Shown one piece after another: positions 33,552-42,654 of a stretch of 50,466 nt of DNA. The number at the start of each line of letters is the position of its first letter. Position 1 is the stretch's first letter. A program made the position numbers and the translations under genes. Under the pieces are notes generated by a model. That model was not told the origin of the DNA, searched no databases, and saw only the letters and a list, made by a program, of their open reading frames with translations. Origin of the DNA: Burkholderiales bacterium (GTDB lineage: Bacteria; Pseudomonadota; Gammaproteobacteria; Burkholderiales; Casimicrobiaceae); NCBI GenBank assembly GCA_014378555.1, contig JACMNN010000036.1:1-50466 (forward strand). Direction: 5' to 3'.

Positions 33552-33878
33552 GAAATCTCTCCTAATCACGACGCCACTGCACTATGCGCAACATCACTTC
33601 CGTCATAAATTATGAGGCTTAACAAGGCGAAAAGGAGTTAGGGATTTCAGTAGTCGGAGAACGATTTTTCTGTGCTTTGTAATGTCGAGGCAATGCTGCG
33701 CGCCGCGACGCCAGCCTCCGCCCAATCACGTCGCATGATCGGTCGTTCAGCCTCTCAGCGCGACCTGTGCACCAGACAACTAATCAGCCGCCAAGAGGGT
33801 GCGCGCAACTCAAAGGCAACTTAACCGAGCGCCTTCGCGGGTGCCTGATTCAGCGCACACGCGAAGGCGGTTTTCAAC
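33552..33878. other. Gene-free stretch with a hairpin
   Basis: No gene is supported in these 327 bases. A long hairpin is present: CGCCTTCGCG (33830-33839) pairs with CGCGAAGGCG (33860-33869), with an inner GTGC/GCAC stem, and TTTT follows on the plus strand. It lies just after the stop of the glycine-zipper gene read on the minus strand and may serve as its terminator, although the U tract faces the other way. The rest should hold the Bug gene promoter. Confidence 0.55.
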
Positions 33879-35069
33879 TTAAACGCGTCCGACGCGATTC
33901 CACGCTGCGCGTGTCGCTTCTCGCGCTTCCAACCAGCTCAAACGTGAATTAAGGCGTGCTTTTTCCCAGTTAGACGCCAGTTCCCTGTCGACCTCGTCAA
34001 AGCTGCCGCCAGGATATTGCGCATAACTCGACACACCATATTGGTACGCTGGGCCGTAGTCGTCGTAGGTGTATTGGCTGCGGTAATGAGGTGCAGTCGT
34101 GTAATTGGCACGCCAATACTCATCTTCCGCCTTAGGGTTCACCAGGCGTGCCGCGCCATGACTGCTTAAGCCGCCAATAGCACCACCGATGGCCGCGCCG
34201 GCAAGCGTGCCAACCGGACCAATGACCGAGCCGACCACCGCGCCGGCCGCAGCACCTGTGCCCGCGCCAACGCCGGTTGCAAGATTGTGCGCGTTGAGAT
34301 GATCATCCTGCTTGGGGTTGGCCACTTCAGCAACGCCGCGGGCCGCCATGGCACCCGCCACCGCACCCACGCCTGCGCCTACCAATGAGCCGACCGGGCC
34401 GCCCACCGCGCCAAGCAGCGCCCCTGACGCAGCACCCGCACCCAGACCAGTACCGGCCGCAAGATGATGCTCTTCAAGTTCATCCGAACGTTTTCGATTC
34501 GCGACTTCGGCCACCCCTTGAGCGGCGGCCCCAGCAGCGATCGCGCCCACGCCGGCGCCGATAATTGCTCCGATCGGGCCACCCACCGAGCCAAACGCAG
34601 CACCGGTTGCGGCACCTGCCGCCGCGCCCGAACCCGATGCCAAATTGTGTTCGCCAAGCTCGTCGTCGGATTTTGGATTAACCACTTCTGCGGCACCCTT
34701 GCCAGCGAGTCCGCCCGCTGCGGCACCAATAGCGGCACCCGCCATCGCGCCTAGTGGGCCGACTACGGAGCCGAGTACGCCGCCCGCCACCGCTCCGCTG
34801 GATGCGCCCAACCCTGTGCCCAGCGCATGCGCTTCAGGCGCGCCACCGAAGGTCGGATCAAAGTTTTCTGCGGTTTCTTTGCCGACCAAACCGCCGGCCA
34901 CGGCACCGATCACGCCGCCGACAATCGTTCCCAATGGACCCGCAGCCGCGGTGCCGATGAGCGCGCCAGACAATGCCCCCGCGCCCGCGCCGAGTCCCGT
35001 ACCAACTGGATGAGAGCCTGGTTCACCGGTAAACGGATCAGGATTGGTGTCTTGAAGATTACTGTCCAT
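33879..35069 (-). CDS. Glycine-zipper protein with five 60-residue tandem repeats
   Basis: A 396-residue protein. After a short polar start come five tandem repeats of 60 residues (the first is 61), about residues 11-311. Each has an acidic or polar lead (such as KSDDELGEHNLA), two glycine-zipper hairpins rich in GxxxG and GxxxA, a central GP(L/I/V)G turn, and a close like GVAEVANP. The glycine-rich helices could pack as transmembrane hairpins. The last 80 residues are aromatic and charged (YTYDDYGPAYQYG, SFDEVDRELASNWEKA); I recall this block from uncharacterised Burkholderiales glycine-zipper proteins. No signal peptide is seen. ATG 35069 has AAGGG about ten bases upstream. Function unknown; a membrane or stress role is a guess. 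Confidence 0.85.
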   Translation of the reverse strand: MDSNLQDTNPDPFTGEPGSHPVGTGLGAGAGALSGALIGTAAAGPLGTIVGGVIGAVAGGLVGKETAENFDPTFGGAPEAHALGTGLGASSGAVAGGVLGSVVGPLGAMAGAAIGAAAGGLAGKGAAEVVNPKSDDELGEHNLASGSGAAAGAATGAAFGSVGGPIGAIIGAGVGAIAAGAAAQGVAEVANRKRSDELEEHHLAAGTGLGAGAASGALLGAVGGPVGSLVGAGVGAVAGAMAARGVAEVANPKQDDHLNAHNLATGVGAGTGAAAGAVVGSVIGPVGTLAGAAIGGAIGGLSSHGAARLVNPKAEDEYWRANYTTAPHYRSQYTYDDYGPAYQYGVSSYAQYPGGSFDEVDRELASNWEKARLNSRLSWLEAREATRAAWNRVGRV

Positions 35070-35481
35070 AATTTGCTGCCCTTTAAAAATGTTGGTTGGT
35101 CGGTTTTGCGCTGTGGCGTTGTCTGGAACGCGAGTTCCGAGTCGGCCTGCGAAGCACATTCGCATCCCGGCGCGCCGCGGTGATTTGTGCGGTCAACGCA
35201 TCGGATGACAAAATTTTTAAACGGCAAACAAGCTACGCCGATCATCCAGACGCGCATCAGCGTGTAGGAAAAGATGCGCTGCGCAACGCGACCTTCGTTG
35301 GTTTTTAATATTTTCCGAATCCGGAATTTATGCTGGAAAATCCACAGAAATATTGTGTTTTGCACGTGTCGCATACGCAGCAACGACTCGCTTCGACATC
35401 TATCCGGCGACAGCCGATTGGTAACGGCAACTGCGTAGACTTTGGTTACGAGCAAAACTCCTCTGGCGAACTGAGCGCCCT
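35070..35481. other. Divergent intergenic region before glycine-zipper and VIT genes
   Basis: These 412 bases separate two divergently read genes and must hold both promoters. No reading frame here is convincing. An AT-rich patch (35303-35360) includes a small palindrome, TTCCG-AATC-CGGAA (35313-35326), which could be an operator. No consensus promoter boxes were identified with confidence. Confidence 0.5.
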
Positions 35482-36171
35482 ATGAGACACATCGAACGAC
35501 ACAGAACAAATCGAATTGGCTGGCTACGCGCGTCGGTGCTTGGCGCAAACGACGGCATTGTGTCGACTGCGAGCCTAATGGTGGGCGTAACCGCGGCGAG
35601 CGCGAGCCAAAGCAACATTTTGTTGGTCGGTATTGCCGGACTGGTCGCGGGCGCGATGTCGATGGCCGCAGGTGAGTATGTGTCGGTGCATTCGCAGGCG
35701 GATACCGAGAAGGCGGATCTCGCGCGAGAGCAGGCCGAACTCAACAAAGACCCGGAAGCGGAGCAGCGCGAGTTAGCTGGAATTTATGTCGAGCGCGGCC
35801 TCGATGTAGCTTTGGCGCAACAGGTGGCCGTTCAGTTGATGCAGCACGACGCGATTGGCGCCCACGCGCGCGACGAGCTGGGCATTTCCGAAACGATGAA
35901 TGCGCGGCCCATTCAGGCGGCGCTCTCGTCAGCCGCAAGTTTTGCTGCGGGAGCGGCGCTGCCGCTGGCGGTGACGGCCTTGGCACCAGCCGCCACGCTG
36001 ATCGTGTGGGTGACGGCGACATCGCTGGTGTTCCTCGCTGTGCTGGGCGCAATGGCCGCCCGCGCGGGCGGTGCAAATATGTGGGTAGGTGCGTGGCGCG
36101 TGACGTTCTGGGGTGCCTTAGCGATGGCCATCACCGCCGGCGTCGGCAAACTGTTCGGGGCGGTGGTTTAG
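35482..36171 (+). CDS. VIT1/CCC1-family iron/manganese transporter
   Basis: A 229-residue inner-membrane protein of the VIT/CCC1 family. The first helix contains GANDGIVSTASLMVGV, and the second contains AGAMSMAAGEYVSVHSQADTE, whose acidic residues and methionines are part of the metal path in the plant and yeast homologues. A cytosolic helical region (about residues 80-140, EQAELNKDPEAEQRELAGIY) provides the metal-binding domain. Three more helices complete the fold. Members move Fe2+ or Mn2+ out of the cytosol. It is divergent from the glycine-zipper gene and followed by an unrecognised exported protein. Confidence 0.9.
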   Translation: MRHIERHRTNRIGWLRASVLGANDGIVSTASLMVGVTAASASQSNILLVGIAGLVAGAMSMAAGEYVSVHSQADTEKADLAREQAELNKDPEAEQRELAGIYVERGLDVALAQQVAVQLMQHDAIGAHARDELGISETMNARPIQAALSSAASFAAGAALPLAVTALAPAATLIVWVTATSLVFLAVLGAMAARAGGANMWVGAWRVTFWGALAMAITAGVGKLFGAVV

Positions 36172-36367
36172 CTGCTCGTAGCGCACCTCGATTGCCTTGT
36201 TCTGTGCCGACCGCAAAGGCGGGTAAGGTCTACCGCCCGCAACGTAACCCTTCGACGCCGCCAAATTGATCGTCGCGTGGACGTTCGCGTCAAGTGCGGC
36301 ACTGCAGAGAGCGTCGGAGCGTTGCGCTACGCTACGCGCTTCAACTAATTTTTTGAGACCAATCGCG

Positions 36368-37405
36368 ATGGGTCACGCACGTATTTTTTCCACCGCCTTA
36401 CCGATGCTGTTGCTCGGCAGCATCGCCAACGCGGCACCCATCGTGGTCAACGGGGCAACCTTTGACGCGCCTTCGTTCTGCCAAGCGGCGCAGACGGCGC
36501 TGGTGTGCAAAGTCGACGCGCAACAGTTTGAACTTTGGGTGACCCGCAAGCCGATGGACGCGGCGGTCAAGCCCAGCGATTCATTCGTGCGCAAGATGGA
36601 ATATTTCACGGAGCAGCACCAGGGCGCGGTGGTGACTATTTTGCGCAGCACCTCGAACGACGGATTTACGCAGTTTTCGGGTTATGGCGGCTACTCGGCA
36701 TTGGGCGCGTCAATGGCGGGCAAGGGCGTGGTGGGCTCGCCCACAGTGCAATTTGCGTCGGTGCTGCACCACGACGAAATCTGGGACTTTATGGAGGTCG
36801 TTGCAACGCGAACGCCGCGGATCGATGAGCTTTCCGTTGCCTTGCAGCGGTCGCTGGTACTGCCCGCTCCGCCCGTAATTCAAGCAACGCTGGCAGTGGC
36901 CGCGCCCGAGGTGACGAAAAAAGCGGAAGGCAGTCCACTGGCCGCCACGTTTACCGCCAAGCTGGTCTCGCTGGAGCTTCCGGGTTATCTCGAAGCTGAC
37001 GTGCTGGAGGACACCACAGAGCGCTTGCAGGTCAGCTTCAAGCACAAGACGCGCCCCACCGCCGGGCCGAATCTAATGATCAGCTTGCGCGCGCCAAGCG
37101 ATCCGACGGCGACGACGACGAGCATCGTGAAACTGCGCAAAGACGCGATGACGGCAACGATGCGCGGCCCGATCCAATCCGTCGAAATCAACAAACTTAG
37201 CGAGCTTCAAGGAGCGGGATTCGCTCTGGTGGGCACACCGGACAAAGCGAAAGGATGGTCCGGCGTGGAGTCGCTGGAGACGACCTTTGCAGCAACCGTG
37301 GGCGAACGCGTGCTCGAAATTCGGCTAACCGCTGAGCAGCAGTATGCCCCGGATGCGCGCGCCGTGTGGTCGTCGCTCGTGAGGTCGATAACAGTGAGTA
37401 AATAG
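36368..37405 (+). CDS. Exported protein of unknown function
   Basis: I do not recognise this 345-residue protein. It has a signal peptide (MGHARIFSTALPMLLLGSIANA) and a mature region without membrane segments. Two cysteines early on (APSFCQAAQTALVCKVD) could form a disulfide. The rest is mixed alpha/beta, with an Ala/Pro linker near residues 165-185 splitting it into two halves. ATG 36368 is chosen because the signal peptide begins there; upstream in-frame codons have no such feature. The ribosome-binding site is weak (GAGA). It lies between a VIT transporter and a peptidoglycan-binding-domain gene on the same strand. Confidence 0.75.
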   Translation: MGHARIFSTALPMLLLGSIANAAPIVVNGATFDAPSFCQAAQTALVCKVDAQQFELWVTRKPMDAAVKPSDSFVRKMEYFTEQHQGAVVTILRSTSNDGFTQFSGYGGYSALGASMAGKGVVGSPTVQFASVLHHDEIWDFMEVVATRTPRIDELSVALQRSLVLPAPPVIQATLAVAAPEVTKKAEGSPLAATFTAKLVSLELPGYLEADVLEDTTERLQVSFKHKTRPTAGPNLMISLRAPSDPTATTTSIVKLRKDAMTATMRGPIQSVEINKLSELQGAGFALVGTPDKAKGWSGVESLETTFAATVGERVLEIRLTAEQQYAPDARAVWSSLVRSITVSK

Positions 37406-37583
37406 GCGCGATTTTTACGCACATTTGGATGTAGCTTGCCCGCCGCAAACGCGATCAATTTTTAAAAACCATGTAGCGCTTTAACTTCACGCGCACCGCA
37501 GCGAACTTCTGCAGCGTGCTGTCGCTAAAGCGCGCGCTTTACGTCTTTACCTATATCTGTGTCGACAAATTTAGGGCGGTCGT

Positions 37584-38363
37584 ATGCCAATGCAAAACTC
37601 GGGCTTCGGTTCGCTTCAAATGGGGAGCCGTGGACCCGGCGTTGCGGCGATTCAAACCCAATTAAACGCGCTGCTCACGCCTTCGCCAAGGTTGGTAGCC
37701 GACGGTGTTTTTGGCATGAAAACTGCCCAGGCGGTGAAAATGTTTCAGCAGCGCCGTGGCTTACCCGCGGACGGCATCGTCGGCGCCAACACTGCGGCGG
37801 CATTGGGCTTAACTAACGGCGGGCTAGGCGGTCAAGGCGGTGGAAGCGGCGGAGGTGGCGTGCTGCAGCCGCCTCGTACGCCACCCGGGCCGCCGGGTTT
37901 TGTCGACTTGTCGGCGTTCAATGTGGTGATCGAAGCGATCATCTCAGGCTTCCAAAAGGTAGCCTCAAGCTTGCTATCTTGGATCGACTCGGACTTCGTG
38001 CCGCAGGTCGTTTTTGACCGGGTGGAGGGCGAAATCAACGGCTTGGTCGGTGGGCTGGCGTCGCAACTGCGCAGCATCACAAAACAAGCCGTAGCGCTGG
38101 GTCAGGATCCAGCCACGTTTGTCACCGGCCGGATTCGTGACGCACTCGCGCGGTCGGTGTCGTCACTGGCCAACCTGCTGCAACCGTTGGTCGGCCTGCC
38201 TGTAATCGGCGGTTTTGCCGCGCGCTATCAGGGCCTCCTCCGCGGCGTCATGTCATCAGTCGATGTCACGCTGGGTACGCTGCGCGGCAATATGCAGCAC
38301 GCTCAGATAGTGGCAACGCGAATTGCCGCCATATTCGAGGAAATTGCGCGCCAGATTCGCTAG
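37584..38363 (+). CDS. Peptidoglycan-binding-domain protein with uncharacterised helical C-terminus
   Basis: A 259-residue protein. Residues 13-76 form a PG_binding_1 domain (GSRGPGVAAIQTQLNALL, DGVFGMKTAQAVKMFQQRRG, DGIVGANTAAALG). A Gly-rich then Pro-rich linker (77-104) leads to about 150 residues of predicted amphipathic helix with no family I recognise. There is no signal peptide, which is odd for a cell-wall binder and suggests export by another route or release by lysis. ATG 37584 has AGGG seven bases upstream. Possibilities include an endolysin-like or secretion-system effector protein, but no catalytic motif or secretion genes are visible. Confidence 0.8.
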   Translation: MPMQNSGFGSLQMGSRGPGVAAIQTQLNALLTPSPRLVADGVFGMKTAQAVKMFQQRRGLPADGIVGANTAAALGLTNGGLGGQGGGSGGGGVLQPPRTPPGPPGFVDLSAFNVVIEAIISGFQKVASSLLSWIDSDFVPQVVFDRVEGEINGLVGGLASQLRSITKQAVALGQDPATFVTGRIRDALARSVSSLANLLQPLVGLPVIGGFAARYQGLLRGVMSSVDVTLGTLRGNMQHAQIVATRIAAIFEEIARQIR

Positions 38364-38402
38364 CGGACGGGCCGTCGCCCGCCGCCCTCAGAGGGTTGCC
38401 GT

Positions 38403-40517
38403 TTAAGGCCGCAGCACCTGACTCGAATCAGCTTGCCCAATCAGCAAGTTTGCGTCCGCCTGCAACAGAAACCCTTGCGCCACCGCGTTCGCCGCTGCTG
38501 CTTTCACCGCTTCGACGTAACCCGCATGATCTTTGTAGCGCTCTTCCAGTGACAGGCGTGGGTCGCTGCTCGCGGTGCGCTCTGCCTTCGTTTTGGCAAA
38601 TGGGATCATGCCGCCGACGTAGTTGCAGATTTGCCCCTGATGGAACGGTCGCGCGCCGCCGGCCGTGATGTTCCAACCTAAATAAGTGCCGAGGGGTGCG
38701 TCGTGCAGCACCACGGGCACGCCGCCGACTTCATTACCGTCGGCATTGACGCGCGGCACTTTCATGTTGATGACCTGCACGATACGCGGCGGCAAGTTAG
38801 TCGGCACGCCTGCGCCGTCGTTGTAGTTGAACTTCGGTCCCCAGTCGTAATCGAGCGTAGGCATGATGAAGTTCGACGGAATGGTTGCCGGCACGCCAGG
38901 AATCGACGGGAAGCCCATAGCCGCCTTGTTCGCGTCCACCAGTTCACCTTTGGCCAGGCGCGGCCACACGCTCGCTGGCGGCGGCAATCCCTGCATCACC
39001 CAGTTGCGGAAGTGCTGACGCAGCGCGTTGACGGTATGGATATGCGGCATTACGTTCGGCGCGAGCTCGGCGCTGCCGAAATTATTACCTGGGCAATTCG
39101 GCGGCGGTAAGGTGCTGCCCGCAAGACTCGCGTTGAACATGGTGTTCGGCGTTGGCACGATGAAGCCGCCGTGATTGCTGCTGGCAAGGTAGTAGCGGCG
39201 CACATTGTCCGGCAGCGGAATGTCCGCCTTGCCATCGGTGCCGACCCACTCTGGCGTGAGTTTCAGGGCCCACACTTCTGCAGAACCAAAATGCTCGATA
39301 ATTTTCGGACAGGTTTTGCTTACTGTGCAGCGATCCAGAATACCGCGCTCAGGCAGCTTGCGCAGCGTATCTGGCCACGGCCCCCACCACTGCGGGCCCT
39401 CAGAGCCGATCTGATAGAGCTCAAGCACGCCATCGGGTTGCGCCCAGCGAATATTCAGCGAAATGCGCCGGCCCGCGATGATCGGCCATGCGCCGTCGTG
39501 CACCTGCTTGCCCGCTTCGTCTTGATTAAAACCAAGATGAATGAAGCCGCGCAGAAAATTGCCGGACTGCGAATTACCACGTGAGATGACGTGTTTAATT
39601 TTCCCTGCGAGCGGGTTGGCAGTGCCGAAATCGTCTTTTGTTTCATTGCGGAAAAACGACGCCACATCGCGGAACGCAGCGAAGCCGACGCCCAGCACGG
39701 GCGGGTTTTCTGCAGTGAAAATTACTTGATACAAAAGCTTCGGATCGAAGCCCTTTTTCAGACAAATTTGCGTGGCGTCAGGCTTGCCCGGAAACGGATT
39801 TGCAGCATCGCATTTCGCCCATGCCCAGTCGCTGCTGGCAATGCTTGAATCCACAGTCACCACGCCATCAATCGTCTCATGCTTGATCGCCGTAAGAGTC
39901 GCCTTTTTCGTATCCAGGTCGGCGGGCAGGTAAGGCAGCGGGCTCGTCTGCACCAGAATCGGCTGCGATTCCGGACCGCTGCGGTTGACGATGCGACCGA
40001 GCACTTCACCGCGAATGGGGGTGCCGTCGGCGTTCTTGGCAATCGGCACAATCACGAAGTCCTGACCGGCCTGCGTGTGCGCCGTTTGTCCCGCGTTATC
40101 GCCCTGCCAGCCGCTGCTCAGGCCAACATCGCCCACAGTGCTCTCGGCCGCAACAATGGTGACGCGGCCACCGCGATTAGGTACGTCATGCCACATCAGG
40201 CCGCTCAGTTTCGACGGGTCGGACGGCATCACGAGTTGGAAGGTCGCAACGTACTCCACCTTGCCCTTCGCGTTGCGAGGCGCAAACTCAATGTCCTGAA
40301 TGATCGCGTTGAGCGGATTGGCAGGATCGAGTTCGCCGTACGCCCGACCGCTGATGCGTTTGATCGCGCCAGTGGGGCCGGTGGCTGCCAGTGTTGCGTC
40401 GGGATCAACGGTTGATTCAACGACTATTTTGCTGACGCGGGCCTGAGTGATGCCAGCCAACGCAATTGCCGCGGCAAATCCTGCCAGCACATTGCGAGAA
40501 ACGGGTGTGAGTGTCAT
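38403..40517 (-). CDS. Large exported alpha/beta hydrolase-domain protein
   Basis: A 704-residue exported protein with signal peptide (LTPVSRNVLAGFAAAIALAG, ending TQA). It matches the alpha/beta hydrolase domain family PF20091 in general layout, with a possible nucleophile serine in SRGNSQSGNFLRG and histidines in the C-terminal half (NVMPHIHTVN). The C-terminal segment has Pro/Gly-rich loops (GGARPFHQGQICNYVGG). I chose ATG 40517 since AAGGAGG lies five bases upstream; the longer frame starting at 40550 lacks this. Family members are poorly characterised; an esterase or polyketide/steroid-degrading role is sometimes proposed. Substrate unknown. Confidence 0.8.
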   Translation of the reverse strand: MTLTPVSRNVLAGFAAAIALAGITQARVSKIVVESTVDPDATLAATGPTGAIKRISGRAYGELDPANPLNAIIQDIEFAPRNAKGKVEYVATFQLVMPSDPSKLSGLMWHDVPNRGGRVTIVAAESTVGDVGLSSGWQGDNAGQTAHTQAGQDFVIVPIAKNADGTPIRGEVLGRIVNRSGPESQPILVQTSPLPYLPADLDTKKATLTAIKHETIDGVVTVDSSIASSDWAWAKCDAANPFPGKPDATQICLKKGFDPKLLYQVIFTAENPPVLGVGFAAFRDVASFFRNETKDDFGTANPLAGKIKHVISRGNSQSGNFLRGFIHLGFNQDEAGKQVHDGAWPIIAGRRISLNIRWAQPDGVLELYQIGSEGPQWWGPWPDTLRKLPERGILDRCTVSKTCPKIIEHFGSAEVWALKLTPEWVGTDGKADIPLPDNVRRYYLASSNHGGFIVPTPNTMFNASLAGSTLPPPNCPGNNFGSAELAPNVMPHIHTVNALRQHFRNWVMQGLPPPASVWPRLAKGELVDANKAAMGFPSIPGVPATIPSNFIMPTLDYDWGPKFNYNDGAGVPTNLPPRIVQVINMKVPRVNADGNEVGGVPVVLHDAPLGTYLGWNITAGGARPFHQGQICNYVGGMIPFAKTKAERTASSDPRLSLEERYKDHAGYVEAVKAAAANAVAQGFLLQADANLLIGQADSSQVLRP

Positions 40518-40614
40518 GTGAGCCTCCTTGTTAGGAGGCATGATCACCACATTGGCGAGCCAATAGTCGCCAATGTTTCACTTTTCGAACAGCCGCGCGG
40601 GTGCTGCAGCGCGG

Positions 40615-41655
40615 TCAAGCCGCCGGGTGCAAATACCGGGCGCTGATCGCCTCGATTTCTTTGAACGCTTCGGGGTCCACTTTGGTTTGATGCGCATTGT
40701 AAATTTGTCGCAATTGCTCAACGCTGGTGGCGCCAATAATCGCGCTGCCGACGAACCATTTGTTGGTCACAAACGCAATGGACAGTTCCAGCAGGCTAAC
40801 GCCGTATTTTTTTGCGAGCGCCGCATATTCTTCCGCCGCGATCATCGACAGCGCACGCCGATAACGCACGCCAAATTCGGCGTATCCCTGAAAGCGCGAG
40901 CCTTTAGGCATTGCGCCATTTAAGTATTTGCCAGTCAACACACCCATGCCCAGTGGACTATAGGCGAGCAATGGCACTTGTTCACGGTAACTGACCTCGG
41001 CCAGATCGCCCTCAAAGACGCGGTTCAACAAGCAGTATGGATTTTGAATAGCAGCGGGCTTTGGTGCGCCGAGTTGCTCTGCCGCGCGGCAGAACATGGT
41101 GGTGCCCCACGCCGATTCATTCGACAGGCCGTAGCCGCTAATCTTGCCGTCTTTGATGAGCGTTTGCATGGCTTCAACCTGCTCAATAATCGGCACCGAC
41201 TCTCGTTCTTTACCGCTGTCGAATTGCCATGCGCCAAACGCGGCCACGTTACGATCCGGCCAGTGAATTTGATAGAGATCAATGTGATCCGTTTGCAGGC
41301 GCTTCAGCGATCCTTCACACGCATCGATGATGTTGGCTTTCGTGAGCGATGTCGCGCCATTTCGAATCCAGTCGCGACGACCGGGGCCAGCGATTTTTGT
41401 GCCCAGCACGATCTTCTGGCGATTGCCAGGAATAGCCAGCCAAGTGCCCAATATGGTCTCGGTGCGCATGCCCGTTTCGGCCTTTGGCGGCACCGGATAC
41501 ATCTCTGCGGTATCAACAAAATTGATGCCGTGCTGCATCGCCCAGTCAAGCTGCGCATGTGCTTCGGCCTCGGTGTTTTGCTCGCCCCAGGTCATGGTGC
41601 CGAGGCTGATGACGGAGACGTTAAGATTAGCGTGAAATAAGGGGCGGCGTTCCAT
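40615..41655 (-). CDS. tas: Aldo/keto reductase of the Tas type
   Basis: A 346-residue NADP(H)-dependent aldo/keto reductase, the same length as E. coli Tas. The active-site residues sit in VDTAEMYPVPP (Asp and Tyr), KIVLGTKIAG (Lys) and DLYQIHWPDR (His). The cofactor pocket is seen in AYSPLGMGVLTGKYL and IIGATSVEQL. E. coli Tas is a tyrosine-auxotrophy suppressor of unclear function. The ATG at 41655 begins MERRPLFHANLNVSVISLGTM in pieces typical of the family. It follows the SbtA-like permease on the minus strand after about 60 bases and may be read together with it. Confidence 0.9.
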   Translation of the reverse strand: MERRPLFHANLNVSVISLGTMTWGEQNTEAEAHAQLDWAMQHGINFVDTAEMYPVPPKAETGMRTETILGTWLAIPGNRQKIVLGTKIAGPGRRDWIRNGATSLTKANIIDACEGSLKRLQTDHIDLYQIHWPDRNVAAFGAWQFDSGKERESVPIIEQVEAMQTLIKDGKISGYGLSNESAWGTTMFCRAAEQLGAPKPAAIQNPYCLLNRVFEGDLAEVSYREQVPLLAYSPLGMGVLTGKYLNGAMPKGSRFQGYAEFGVRYRRALSMIAAEEYAALAKKYGVSLLELSIAFVTNKWFVGSAIIGATSVEQLRQIYNAHQTKVDPEAFKEIEAISARYLHPAA

Positions 41656-41718
41656 GGCAAGTCCGGTGATTTGATGCACAGCAGTCTATCCTGAGTGTGG
41701 CGGTCGCCCCGTAATTGC

Positions 41719-42654
41719 TCAGCCCAGCCACACCAGGACCCGGTGGTAGATCGGAATGCCGAACACGACATTGAACGGAAAGGTCACCGCCACCACCGGT
41801 GCAATGGCTAACCCAAGATTGGCATGTGGCAGCGCAACCCGCATGGCAGACGGTGCAGCGATGTAGCTGGCACTGGCAAACAGCACGGCGGTGAGCGTCT
41901 GATCGCCGGTGTTGAATCCGAGCAGCCGCGCAATGGTGGCTCCTAGCACCGCGGCGGTCAACGGAAACAGCACGCCGAATAGCGCTAAAAACTTGCCGCT
42001 TTTTCTAAGTTCCGGGAACTGCCGCGCCGTGGTGACGCCAAGCTCTAGTAGCAGAAAGCAAACCACGCCCTTAAACAGGTCGAAGAACAACGGGGCGAGT
42101 GGTTTGACGCCATCCTCACCGGCAAATGCACCAATCACCATGCCGCCCAACAGAAGCAAAACGCTTTTACCGAAAAGCAACTCGCGGGTGAACTCCGCCC
42201 AGTGGCCGGGAGACGCTTCCTCGCGTTTGCCCAACGCTGCGGCGAGGATCAGCGCCGGCACTTCGAGTACGGCCAGAAAGAACGACATCTGGGCGCTAAA
42301 TGCCTCGCCAACGCGGGTGAGATAAGCCTGCGCCACCACGAAGGTGATGACGCTGACTGAGCCATAGTGCGCCGCCGTCGCCGCCGCGTCGATGCGGCTT
42401 AATCGTCCCAAATGACGCAACGCCGCAAAGGCGACCATGGTCAGCGCCAGTGCGCCAACGATAAGCGCCATGGCTGGAGCGACGAGCGCAATCGGATCGC
42501 TTTTGGAAATCGCAACGCCACCCTTGAGTCCGAGCGACAGCAGCAAGAAAATCGTCAGCGCCTCGAGAAAGGCCTTGGGCAGCTCAAGATCACTTTTGAG
42601 CGCGCCACCGATCACGCCAAGGACGAAAAACAGTACGACAGGATCAAGCGACAT
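41719..42654 (-). CDS. SbtA-like sodium-dependent bicarbonate permease
   Basis: A 311-residue polytopic protein of about ten helices. It begins DPVVLFFVLGVIGGALKSDL and contains HYGSVSVITFVVA and ASASYIAAPSAMRVALP, segments characteristic of the SbtA family (DUF897). In cyanobacteria SbtA imports bicarbonate with sodium; in heterotrophs such homologues are unproven and may carry other anions. The start at ATG 42654 is chosen for the conserved N-terminus, though the ribosome-binding site is poor. No SbtB regulatory gene is next to it. It lies 102 bases after livF, so it may be transcribed with the amino acid transporter. Confidence 0.85.
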   Translation of the reverse strand: MSLDPVVLFFVLGVIGGALKSDLELPKAFLEALTIFLLLSLGLKGGVAISKSDPIALVAPAMALIVGALALTMVAFAALRHLGRLSRIDAAATAAHYGSVSVITFVVAQAYLTRVGEAFSAQMSFFLAVLEVPALILAAALGKREEASPGHWAEFTRELLFGKSVLLLLGGMVIGAFAGEDGVKPLAPLFFDLFKGVVCFLLLELGVTTARQFPELRKSGKFLALFGVLFPLTAAVLGATIARLLGFNTGDQTLTAVLFASASYIAAPSAMRVALPHANLGLAIAPVVAVTFPFNVVFGIPIYHRVLVWLG

